From Yoonia sp. GPGPB17 (GTDB lineage Bacteria > Pseudomonadota > Alphaproteobacteria > Rhodobacterales > Rhodobacteraceae), in the NCBI RefSeq assembly GCF_037892195.1, contig NZ_JATACI010000002.1, positions 2,728,001 through 2,792,000 on the forward strand: 64,000 nucleotides of DNA, written 5' to 3'. Positions 52,378 through 60,392 of this stretch are shown one piece after another; the stretch's first letter is position 1, and each line of letters begins with the position of its first letter. Position numbers and translations under genes: made by a program. The notes beneath the pieces were generated by a model. It had not been told where the DNA came from and made no database searches. It saw only the letters and a list, made by a program, of their open reading frames with translations.

Positions 52378-52796
52378 GCGGTATGGGATTAAGAAGGCGC
52401 TCATGCAGCGCTTTGAGCGATGATTGGCGATTAAACGTATGGGCGGTATCGCGCACATTATTCGACACATGCTTCAACCGTCGTTTTAGCCGCGTGGTTT
52501 CATCTGCGATACGCAGTTCCAGAGACTTGATAGTCTCTGCGTGATCGACCTCTGATAGACGATCACTCCAGGCAATTTGCAGCTTCGTCGCTTCCGTTTC
52601 GTCGATCACAAATTCCATCAGCTTCCGCATAATTTGGGCTTCCAGCACATCTTCACGGATCGTCTTCATAGCGCACGATTTGTTCTGACAGCGGTAGTAG
52701 ACTCGGCCTTTTTGTAGTTCCGGCGACATTGGCCCACCACACAACCCACACCGAAACAAGCCCTGGAACAGATGATGGTGTCGCGTCACCTTGCGC
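52364..52796 (-). pseudogene. C-terminal remnant of a large serine recombinase
   Basis: From about 52796 downward the frame encodes a recombinase zinc ribbon (HLFQGLFRCGLCGG, then YYRCQNKSC), a helix and the coiled coil (RIADETTRLKRRL). This is the end of a large serine integrase. The resolvase catalytic domain is missing. The sequence upstream belongs to an unrelated ATPase in another frame. Confidence 0.8.
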
Positions 52797-53402
52797 CAAG
52801 AACGCACCCAGCTTATTTGCAATCGGTGACACGCCATCAGTGCTGGTCTGGTAGTTTAGAGCCGGAAACTCGTGCTTCCAAAAGAAGCGCACTTGGGGGT
52901 CGGTTAGTGCTTCGATGATTTGGCGGCGATAGCCCTTGTACACGAAAAGGCGCATCAGGTCGCGCAGGTCGGCTTGTGGCTGCTCTAGAAGCGCCAACAC
53001 GGCATGACGCAGCAAGTGTTCCATGCGAGCACCCCAAGCGTCTGGCCATTGCTTCTTAAGCGTTTCAATTAGGCCGGATGCGACGAGCGGACGGTATTGC
53101 TCAGCGACGCGCTTTATCGGGTTGTATCCGAGCGGGCACGAAGGATCAGCCACGTCCCAATAAAGATGTGTTTGGTTGACCTTGCGGTGCAGACTTTCAG
53201 CCAAGTTACCATGCGGATCGATGAGACAGAAGCCGTTGCCTAACATGGCATCCTGCCAAGCCAGATTCTGCAAGAGCGTTGTCTTCCCAGTGCCCGTCTG
53301 GCCAATCGCGTACGTATGCAGGAGGCGCTCATGGACACCCACTCCAAACGGTCCCGGGTCTTGATACCGGCGGAACGCCAGGCCGATGATTGGAGTGTGC
53401 AT
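52797..53402 (-). pseudogene. N-terminal part of a coupling protein/HerA-type ATPase, cut
   Basis: About 200 residues of a conjugation-type ATPase (VirD4/TraG/HerA-like). Walker A GQTGTGKTT is at about 34-42, followed by FCLIDPHGNLAES with the Walker B-like strand and GVSPIANKLGAFL. The sequence then passes into the recombinase remnant near 52790-52800 in another frame. It starts 3 bases after the stop of the 407-residue gene, so these two formed an operon. The Walker B region is kept, but the C-terminal half is lost. Confidence 0.7.
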
Positions 53403-53405
53403 CGC

Positions 53406-54629
53406 CTAACTTACAGTCCACTTTGGCTCTCGTCTGTAGGCAGTTGTAACGATGGCCGCGCTACCGATAGTGCTGGCGGTCGAATCAAGACCGCTGCCTT
53501 CCATATCGTGTGTCGCGAGGTCAACATGAACAAATTGGATATCAAACTGACTTTTGATTTCCTTAGAACCAATCGGCCCGCTCATGATTGTAACGATTTC
53601 GAAGTTGGTATCGTCTTGCAACCACTCTCCTTTGCCAGAGGACCGCTGAATTGAAGCCCACGATGCTTCTTCAAACCACGAAGTATTGATCTCGGAGTTA
53701 AAAGCCGAGGTTAGTTCAATACCATTCCACGCATTTTCAGCTTTGGCGTGGCTTGCGCCACCAAAAGTGAGCAAAGCGCTGGTCAGCAGAACGGCAGAAA
53801 TGCCAATTAGTCCACTGCCTGACCGTCCCGATCCGCCTCTCGTTTCAATATCTTCAATTGACCGGCGGATTTCAACGCACCTGCGCGCGAACGGCGCATA
53901 GAGGATCCGAGCCATTGCGCGAACTTTCAACCAGAACTCGATGCCCCCGTCGGTAAATTCGATCATTACCGGTGTTCGATCACCGCCATCAGGATCAGTC
54001 GAGATTTTCAGGACCTCAATATGAGTAAAGAAGGCACAATAGTTCAGTAGCGCAATTCGTTTGTTGCCGCCATCGGTATGGAAGATTTTCCTCGCGCTCT
54101 GAGCTAGCCCAAGCGCAGCGTTATTTCCATGGGCGATGGCCTCCGTCCGTGTTTGAAACAGGTAGTGCATAATCGAATAGCCTGTATGCCCCATAGCGTC
54201 CGGCATGATCTGGCAAAACTCACGCAAATCCGTTGTCTGCACCTTTTCTTTTACCCTGACGGTCTTCGTTTGTCCCGGTTTCTCAGGGTCATCGATAACC
54301 TTTTCAACTTCGATTGATTTGGTTTTCTTTGGGAAGAAGCTCGCGAAGTCCACGAGATCAGGGTAGCGAAATTTGTGGCAGACCAACTTGTACTGTTTCT
54401 TGGCCGCTTCCATTAACGCAACGAACTCAGTAAGGTTGTTGGCTCTTGCACACTTCTCGAGTTCTTCCTTTAGATATTTGACTTCGTTGTGGGGCATTTT
54501 GCGGACGGCCCAGCTAAGTACCATGAAGCGGAAACAGGCTTGAACGATAAGCTCTGCCTTTCCTTCATTTACTGCCAACCGAGAGTAGAGCTCTTGAAGA
54601 ATTGCGTCAGTATTCTCGTTTTGTCCCAT
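53406..54629 (-). CDS. Unknown protein with a central membrane segment, partner of the ATPase
   Basis: 407 residues. Residues 1-265 are helical and cytoplasm-like, with many charged residues. A hydrophobic stretch at 273-292, flanked by a Gly/Arg-rich turn and followed by HAKAE, resembles a signal/anchor in mid-protein. The remaining about 110 residues would lie outside the membrane. ATG 54629 follows GGGAGG. No family recognised. The 3-base gap to the coupling-type ATPase suggests that the two once worked together, for example in DNA transfer. Confidence 0.65.
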   Translation of the reverse strand: MGQNENTDAILQELYSRLAVNEGKAELIVQACFRFMVLSWAVRKMPHNEVKYLKEELEKCARANNLTEFVALMEAAKKQYKLVCHKFRYPDLVDFASFFPKKTKSIEVEKVIDDPEKPGQTKTVRVKEKVQTTDLREFCQIMPDAMGHTGYSIMHYLFQTRTEAIAHGNNAALGLAQSARKIFHTDGGNKRIALLNYCAFFTHIEVLKISTDPDGGDRTPVMIEFTDGGIEFWLKVRAMARILYAPFARRCVEIRRSIEDIETRGGSGRSGSGLIGISAVLLTSALLTFGGASHAKAENAWNGIELTSAFNSEINTSWFEEASWASIQRSSGKGEWLQDDTNFEIVTIMSGPIGSKEIKSQFDIQFVHVDLATHDMEGSGLDSTASTIGSAAIVTTAYRREPKWTVS

Positions 54630-54841
54630 TGGAACCTCCCGACTGATATGCTGTTCAGTTTCACCTCAGGATGCGTCACTTCGCAGATAGGCGCGACGGA
54701 AAAGGATGATTGCTGGTTTGCAAAGATCACCAGAAGATCAAATGGTGAGAGCAAGATGACGTTCATAGTTGCCTTGGGCCTTAAAAATTGACATTAGTTG
54801 GGTAGGAATTTGAAAGCTGTTGTAGGTTTTGATTAGCATTT

Positions 54842-55720
54842 ATGTCTGACCGATTTTCGGATGAGTGGCTTGCTGCGTTAAAGCGCCTAGTTGGTTACAT
54901 GGTCGAGGATGTTGGAGGTCTCGCGGAAGTGTCGCGAAGGTCTGGCGTATCTCGGTATGTTTTGACCAACTTCCTTAGCGAGGCGAAGTCTACGGTCCCA
55001 AAGTTCCGAGATGTCGGAGCCATTCATGAGACCATCAGAGTTCACAGCGTCGAAAAACCAGATACACGCATGATTGCGCTTGGCAGGGCTGAATTAGACC
55101 TGGTCTTCGGGCCTCGAGAGCTCGACCGGTACTCTGACTTCAAGACAATGGCACAAATGCGCCACGAGGATTTGGCTGAACTTTCCAGCCTAGCAAGCGG
55201 CACCTTTCTATCCTTCAGAGCCTATCGTGGCGCTGATGGTGAAGGCGTTTTCGTTTCGTTTGTTCGAATCTTTGACAGGTTTGAGAGAGTGGGTTTGCCT
55301 ACTTTTCATATGCGGCGGAAAATGCTCTCAGGTGAGACAGTACCGATAGATGGTTCCATATCTACAAAAAATGGACGCCTCTATATGCTAGGTTACGATA
55401 CCGTCACCGGTGATATGACTTCAATGAAATTACTTCACCCTGGACGAGTATTTCGGACAGTTTCAGGCTTTGTAACTGGTTTTGAGCGATCGGGAACGGC
55501 TTATGCTGTTCCAATAGTCTTGTCACGTATGAGAGAACCAACTGGATTCTTGCAGTCGGATCCAGTCACGGGGGTTCAAATCCGGGAAGTTACAGGTCTA
55601 GTGACGTCAGAAGCCGAATTGGTGGCCATAGCGGATCAGTACCTTGAAGCAGGCGCTGAAGTGCTTGGTCGCATACCGGAAAGAGAAAATGCATATCTGA
55701 GTAACTCCAATGGAGCGTAA
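54842..55720 (+). CDS. Helix-turn-helix protein with unknown C-terminal domain
   Basis: 292 residues. Residues about 20-65 read as a phage-repressor-like helix-turn-helix (LAEVSRRSGVSRYVLTNFL). Residues 110-270 form a mixed alpha/beta domain with FLSFRAYRGADGEGVFVSFVR that I do not recognise. It may regulate the neighbouring accessory genes. It is divergent from the 407-residue gene, with a 212-base gap. No clear ribosome-binding site is visible before the ATG at 54842. Confidence 0.65.
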   Translation: MSDRFSDEWLAALKRLVGYMVEDVGGLAEVSRRSGVSRYVLTNFLSEAKSTVPKFRDVGAIHETIRVHSVEKPDTRMIALGRAELDLVFGPRELDRYSDFKTMAQMRHEDLAELSSLASGTFLSFRAYRGADGEGVFVSFVRIFDRFERVGLPTFHMRRKMLSGETVPIDGSISTKNGRLYMLGYDTVTGDMTSMKLLHPGRVFRTVSGFVTGFERSGTAYAVPIVLSRMREPTGFLQSDPVTGVQIREVTGLVTSEAELVAIADQYLEAGAEVLGRIPERENAYLSNSNGA

Positions 55721-56577
55721 ATTGAACCAAGGTGGGGAGCTGCACCCACGCTTTCTCTAGCTATGATCTTTGAGTAACGATAACTAGGAATTATCGATCC
55801 CTTGCGCCGATGGCGAAAGCTGCCCTTCGCTGCGGTATCAGCGAACTGGAAAGATGCGGGACTTTGCAGTCATTCGGTTTTAGATTTTTGGTTGACGCAG
55901 CATCCCTTCGCAGGCGCGACACAGTTTTTGCTGCGCAATAGAAATTGCCGCCATAGCGGTCGTTCAAACAGCGTTCCGATGGCCTTCTCCAAACTATATT
56001 TTCGCCATACGATCTATGAACAAACTCAGAGGCGGACGAGGTGGACTGGTGCGGGTGCGGCTAGTCCTTATGCAGCATCCATTCGCTCGCGCAGCACTAG
56101 TACCGGAGCGATGCGATCTATTCCAATGAGCGGACATTGAGGTCCAGTTTGAGAAGCAAAACTCCAAAACGGCTCTTTCGCTGCTTAACTTAATAAGGAT
56201 CAAGGGGCCTGGGGAGCATTCGTGGGGCTTTAGGAGCTCGGTAAGGCGGCAGGCATTTGCAGGCGCGATATGTCTTCGTTCACTGTAAAGCATGCAACTG
56301 AAATAAAGCATGCAACTGAAATGATCATTCTCAACAGGTCGTGTAGATGATGTCAGTCTTGCTTCGGTTGTCACAGTCCCATTAGCTAAGGTATCGACAG
56401 CTTTTCGACTGCTTTTGATCGGGCTCCAAACGGCACAAAATGCAAACGCTACGTAGCTTTCCATCTTCGATACACCATCTAGCATCTTTGAGGATTGCAC
56501 TGCATCGCTCCAAAACTTCATTTCTGGTTTGCAGAACGGTCGCGAAAGCGTTCTTATTTGGGTGGGAGGACTTCAAG
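55721..56577. other. 857-base gap at the right edge of the accessory region
   Basis: No supportable gene: frames at 55802-56140 (+) and 55994-56521 (-) have Arg/Ser-rich, shadow-like composition. It looks like scrambled remnant DNA between the island-type genes and the conserved two-component system. Confidence 0.5.
56287..56322 (+). repeat. 18-bp perfect tandem duplication
   Basis: AAAGCATGCAACTGAAAT occurs twice in a row inside the gap. It contains the palindrome GCATGC. It may be a slippage scar. Confidence 0.7.
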
Positions 56578-56772
56578 ATGGCAGATGACTATAACATGTC
56601 GATCCGCAAGCTGCTCAAGCAGGTGGGCGTCACATCACAATCAGCGATTGAGGCGGCCCTGCGTGACAGCAGTCGCGCGGCTGGCCAAACCCACACAATC
56701 ACGGTGACGGTCAAAAGCGAAAGCCTTGGACTGAATCATAAAGTGTCGGGTGAGATCTCGCCAGGCGCATAG
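56578..56772 (+). CDS. Small conserved protein (DUF6494-like)
   Basis: 64 residues: MADDYNMSIRKLLKQVGVTSQ, then an acidic/helical stretch and a beta end with LNHKVSGEISPG. I recall this as the small DUF6494 type, of unknown function. The ATG is fixed by GGGAGGA about 8 bases upstream. It is followed closely by the response regulator gene, so it probably belongs to the same operon. Confidence 0.75.
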   Translation: MADDYNMSIRKLLKQVGVTSQSAIEAALRDSSRAAGQTHTITVTVKSESLGLNHKVSGEISPGA

Positions 56773-56774
56773 CC

Positions 56775-58177
56775 TTGCCGAGCGATCAGCAGATGCAGCA
56801 GCTTTTGACCACTGAAAACGCCAGTGCGGCGATTTCTGAACAGTTTGACCGCGACCTTGCCAGCGCGCGCGTTCTGGTTGTCGATGACGAATTGGGCATG
56901 CGCAACTTTCTGCAAAAGGCATTGCGCGACCACTGCGCCGTTGTCGACACTTGCGCGGACACGGCAGAGGCCTCAGCACGCCTTGATGAACACAGCTATG
57001 ACGTCATCATCCTTGACAATATCATGCCGAAACAAAGCGGTCTGGACTGGCTTACAGAACAAAAGCGCATTGGCCTATTTTCCGACGCGATCCTGATCAC
57101 CGCCTATGCGGATCTGGAAACGGCAATCTCTGCAATCCGGGCTGGCGCGTCTGATTTCCTGCTAAAACCGTTTCGCAGCAATCAGGTTTTGAATGCGCTG
57201 GGGCAATCGCTCGCGCGGTCGCGTCTGCGCTTAAGCAAAACTTCCTGCTGCGGCATGAATTAGCGGTGGGCAAGGATCTGCTGCGTCACCGTGATGCGCT
57301 GATCGGGTCATCTGAGGTCATTGAAGAGGTGCGGCAGGCGATCAGCCATGCCGCCGGGATCCGCGCCCATGTCGTGATCCGTGGGGAGGCCGGGACCGGT
57401 AAACAGATCGCCGCACGCATGCTGCACGGCCTGTCTGACCAGTCCGACAAGCCGTTTGTCTGGCTGCAATCCTTCGGGATGACCGAACAGACATTTCAGG
57501 CCCGGCTTTTCGGCCGGGTGGAGGATGTGGCGAACGGCACAGCGCAAGGCGAAGACGGCATCCTGATCAACGCAGCCGGTGGCACCGTCTTTCTTGAAGA
57601 CGTGGAAATGCTGACTCCGGCCTGCCAGAATATCCTTGCAGAGCTGCTATCGACCGGCCGGTTCAGCCCGCTGGGGGCTGAGCGGAGCATGCGCCTTGAT
57701 GTCCGGGTTATCGCGTCGACCACGCGGCCTTTGCAGCAAGCGGTGGAGGATGGCAGCTTTCGCCAGGACCTCTACTATTTACTCAACGTCGCAACCATCA
57801 ATCTCGCCCCGCTGCGCGAACGGCAAGACGATGTTCTGGACCTGATCGCGTTCTTTTCCGAAACCCTATCGCAACAAATGGGCGTAACCCCGCCGCCGAT
57901 TGATGCCGTCACACGGCGCCGCCTTTTAGCCTATGCGTGGCCCGGCAATGTCATGGAATTGCGCAACGCGGTTGAGCGGGCACTGATTATCGGGCGTTTT
58001 GATCCGCCCAATGGCGGCGATGATGATCCGGCAGAGCTTGAGACACTTGGCGCTGTTGAACAGCGCCATATCCTGAAAGTGCTGGATGCCTGCGGCGGGA
58101 ACCGGGCAGAGGCTGCGCGCAGGCTCGGCGTGGCGCGCAAAACCATTGACCGCAAGTGCCAGTCATGGGGTCTTTGA
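56775..58177 (+). CDS. NtrC-family response regulator with divergent AAA+ domain (frame break)
   Basis: A receiver domain (acidic pocket VVDDE, phospho-acceptor Asp81 in IILDNIMP, Lys in LLKPF), an AAA+ domain (Walker A GEAGTGKQ) and a C-terminal Fis-type helix-turn-helix (GGNRAEAARRLGVARKTIDRK). The frame stops at 57263. One more A near 57230 (TTAAGC to TTAAAGC) joins it to the frame that runs to 58177 as RLRLKQNFLLRHELAVG. The sigma-54 contact motif GAFTGA is absent. The start is TTG 56775 or ATG 56793. It overlaps the kinase gene. Confidence 0.88.
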
Positions 58178-60153
58178 CAATCAGGCGATCGGTCAGGCTG
58201 CGCCTGCTGACATTGGCTCTCTTGCCGCTTGTGGTCCTGCTTCCTGTCCTTCTGGGCGTCACGATGTGGCGCTGGATCGATAAGTATGACGACCTCTTGA
58301 TCTCTAAGGTCGCCAGCGACCTGCGAATTGCAGAGCAGTATTTCACGGCTATCGAAATCACCCAAGCGACCGAGGTGCAGGCCTTGGCCAGATCCGTGGC
58401 CTTTGCAGAGGCGCGGGGGCAAGGGCCAGAGGCGGTGACAGCACTGCTCAGCGACGATGCGGTCAGGGGTGATCTGGATTTTCTGGTGCTGCAGGGAAAG
58501 GACAATCCTGCAGCACCCGCGATCTTTCGCAGTGTGGCTGGTCTGGCATCCGCGGACACGCCCAGTGCAGGTCTTGCATTATTGAGTGAAGATGATCTGC
58601 TCGCCGTAAATCCGCAATTGTCAGAGCGTGCCAGACTTGATCTGGTCCCGACAGAGGCCGCGCGCACGATCGATAAGACGGTCGAAACGCGCGGGATGGT
58701 CATACTCGTGGCAAGCCCGGTGCCGCAAAGCGATCAGGTGCTGATCGGCGGGCGGCTCCTGAATCGCGATCTGAACATCATCGACACGATGAATGCGCTG
58801 ATCTACCGCGAGCGGCAGGATATCGACGCCCGCACCGGCACCACGACTTTGTTTCTGGAAGATGTGCGGATTTCGACCAATGTCCGCCTGTTCGCGGATG
58901 AACGCGCGCTTGGCACCCGTGTGTCAGAGGTCGTGTTCGATCAAGTGATGGGCCAAGGGGAGCCTTGGCTGGATCGCGCCTTTGTGGTGAATGAATGGTA
59001 TGTCTCGGGCTACGTGCCGCTGACCGACATCAGCGGGGACCGGATCGGGATGCTTTACACCGGTTTTCTGGAAGAGCCTTTTGCAGCGCAGCGTAATGCA
59101 ACCATCCTTTGGCTGCTGTCGTCGTTCCTTGTTGTTTTGGCGGTGACGATCCCGCTGTTTTTGAGGTTGGCGCAAGGGATTTTTGCACCGCTGGAAAAGA
59201 TGTCCGCGACCATGACCCATGTGGAGAAAGGCGCGCTAGAGGCGCGGATCGGACCGGTTGACGCACAGGACGAAATTGGCGAGGTCGCCCAGCACCTTGA
59301 TCGCTTGCTCGATCAGGTACAGGAACGCGACGCCGAATTGCGGGATGCGGCAGAAAACCTCAACGATCTGGTCGATAAGCGGACGGCTGAATTGCGTGAG
59401 GCCTCCAAAAAGCTCGAAGCAACGTTTGCGCAGCTTGTCATGTCTGAAAAGCTCGCCTCCATCGGTGAGATCACGGCAGGCGTTGCGCATGAGATCAATA
59501 ATCCTGTCGCTGTCATTCAGGGCAATCTTGAGATCTTGCGCGCCTCCCTTTCGCCCGAGGCACAGGAAGATCTGCAAATGGAACTTGATCTGATCGACGC
59601 CCAGACCCACCGCATCAACACGATCGTCGGCAAGCTCCTGGACTTCACGAGACCGGGGGAATTGTCCGACGCAACAACATCTGTGGATGTGGTGAAGGTG
59701 GTTGAAGATACGCTGGTGCTGGTGGCAAGCGATCTGCGAAAGCACAATGTTGAGGTTGTTGTTGATCACCATCCGGCGCCCAATATCCATATTGTTGAAA
59801 CAGAACTGCAGCAGGTTCTGATCAATCTGGCCATCAATGCAGCACAGGCCATGGGCCATGGCGGCACATTGACGATTACAACTGGGCCGGAAGACCGGGA
59901 AGGCATACCCGGTGCGTTGATCAAAGTTGACGATACCGGGCCGGGAATTGCACCAGACAAACTCGACCATGTTTTTGATCCGTTCTTCTCAACCAAACTG
60001 TCAGAAGGGTCGGGACTCGGCCTCTCGATCAGTCAGGCGCTGATCCGTCGGACGGGCGGATTGATCACGGTAAGGAGCACCATGGGGCGCGGCACAACAT
60101 TTTTGGTGTGGTGCACGGTAGGGGACAATTTGTCTGATGCGGGCAATACCTAG
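58165..60153 (+). CDS. Sensor histidine kinase, partner of the NtrC-type regulator
   Basis: About 662 residues. Membrane helix 1 (about 10-32), an extracytoplasmic sensor domain of about 280 residues (Cache-like), membrane helix 2 (about 310-335), a HAMP region, a coiled coil, then HisKA with His442 in GVAHEINNP and a HATPase domain with DDTGPGIAPDKLDHVFDPFF and GSGLGLSIS. It resembles DctB-type kinases. ATG 58165 overlaps the regulator gene. Its place next to an OFA transporter and formate dehydrogenase suggests sensing of oxalate, formate or a related acid. Confidence 0.9.
   Translation: MGSLTIRRSVRLRLLTLALLPLVVLLPVLLGVTMWRWIDKYDDLLISKVASDLRIAEQYFTAIEITQATEVQALARSVAFAEARGQGPEAVTALLSDDAVRGDLDFLVLQGKDNPAAPAIFRSVAGLASADTPSAGLALLSEDDLLAVNPQLSERARLDLVPTEAARTIDKTVETRGMVILVASPVPQSDQVLIGGRLLNRDLNIIDTMNALIYRERQDIDARTGTTTLFLEDVRISTNVRLFADERALGTRVSEVVFDQVMGQGEPWLDRAFVVNEWYVSGYVPLTDISGDRIGMLYTGFLEEPFAAQRNATILWLLSSFLVVLAVTIPLFLRLAQGIFAPLEKMSATMTHVEKGALEARIGPVDAQDEIGEVAQHLDRLLDQVQERDAELRDAAENLNDLVDKRTAELREASKKLEATFAQLVMSEKLASIGEITAGVAHEINNPVAVIQGNLEILRASLSPEAQEDLQMELDLIDAQTHRINTIVGKLLDFTRPGELSDATTSVDVVKVVEDTLVLVASDLRKHNVEVVVDHHPAPNIHIVETELQQVLINLAINAAQAMGHGGTLTITTGPEDREGIPGALIKVDDTGPGIAPDKLDHVFDPFFSTKLSEGSGLGLSISQALIRRTGGLITVRSTMGRGTTFLVWCTVGDNLSDAGNT
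60124..60134. promoter_or_regulatory. Candidate regulator site 1 (GACA-N3-TGTC)
   Basis: GACAATTTGTC is a perfect palindrome and lies inside the 3' end of the kinase gene. It is the first of three similar sites upstream of the transporter gene. Confidence 0.5.
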
Positions 60154-60164
60154 GGCGAATAAGT

Positions 60165-60177
60165 GGACATTTTGTCC
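60165..60177. promoter_or_regulatory. Candidate regulator site 2 (GGACA-N3-TGTCC)
   Basis: GGACATTTTGTCC is the best copy, with 5-base arms. Its centre lies 42 bases from that of site 1, about four helical turns. Confidence 0.6.
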
Positions 60178-60208
60178 TGTTGAACCCACCCGACCACCGA
60201 TGATTGTT

Positions 60209-60221
60209 AGACATTTTGACC
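60209..60221. promoter_or_regulatory. Candidate regulator site 3 (half-conserved)
   Basis: AGACATTTTGACC keeps GACATTTTG but has a weaker right arm. Its centre lies 44 bases from site 2. Confidence 0.45.
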
Positions 60222-60274
60222 TTTCTGCGATGCAGCTGAAATCATCTAACATACTGTTTATAAAAAATAAATAG

Positions 60275-60291
60275 TTTGACAATACGTCAAA
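60275..60291. promoter_or_regulatory. Palindrome TTTGAC-N5-GTCAAA with a -35-like TTGACA
   Basis: A perfect inverted repeat with 6-base arms. The left arm holds TTGACA, a good -35 box, about 115 bases before the transporter ATG. Either a promoter element or an operator for a second regulator. Confidence 0.45.
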
Positions 60292-60392
60292 ACAAGGGCC
60301 AGACCATGAAAGACGCTGCATACGATTGTGGACAAATCGTCCGCGCGCAGCTGCATCGGGGGCTTTCCCCACATTCATGGGAGGACACGCAA

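Noticed and set aside
55802..56521. Two overlapping frames on opposite strands in the right-edge gap
   Set aside because: Both are Arg/Ser-rich with no motifs; typical of chance frames in high-GC DNA.
55700..56577. Direct repeat of the tRNA-Lys 3' end as the right attachment site
   Set aside because: I looked by eye and saw no copy; a search with mismatches would be needed.
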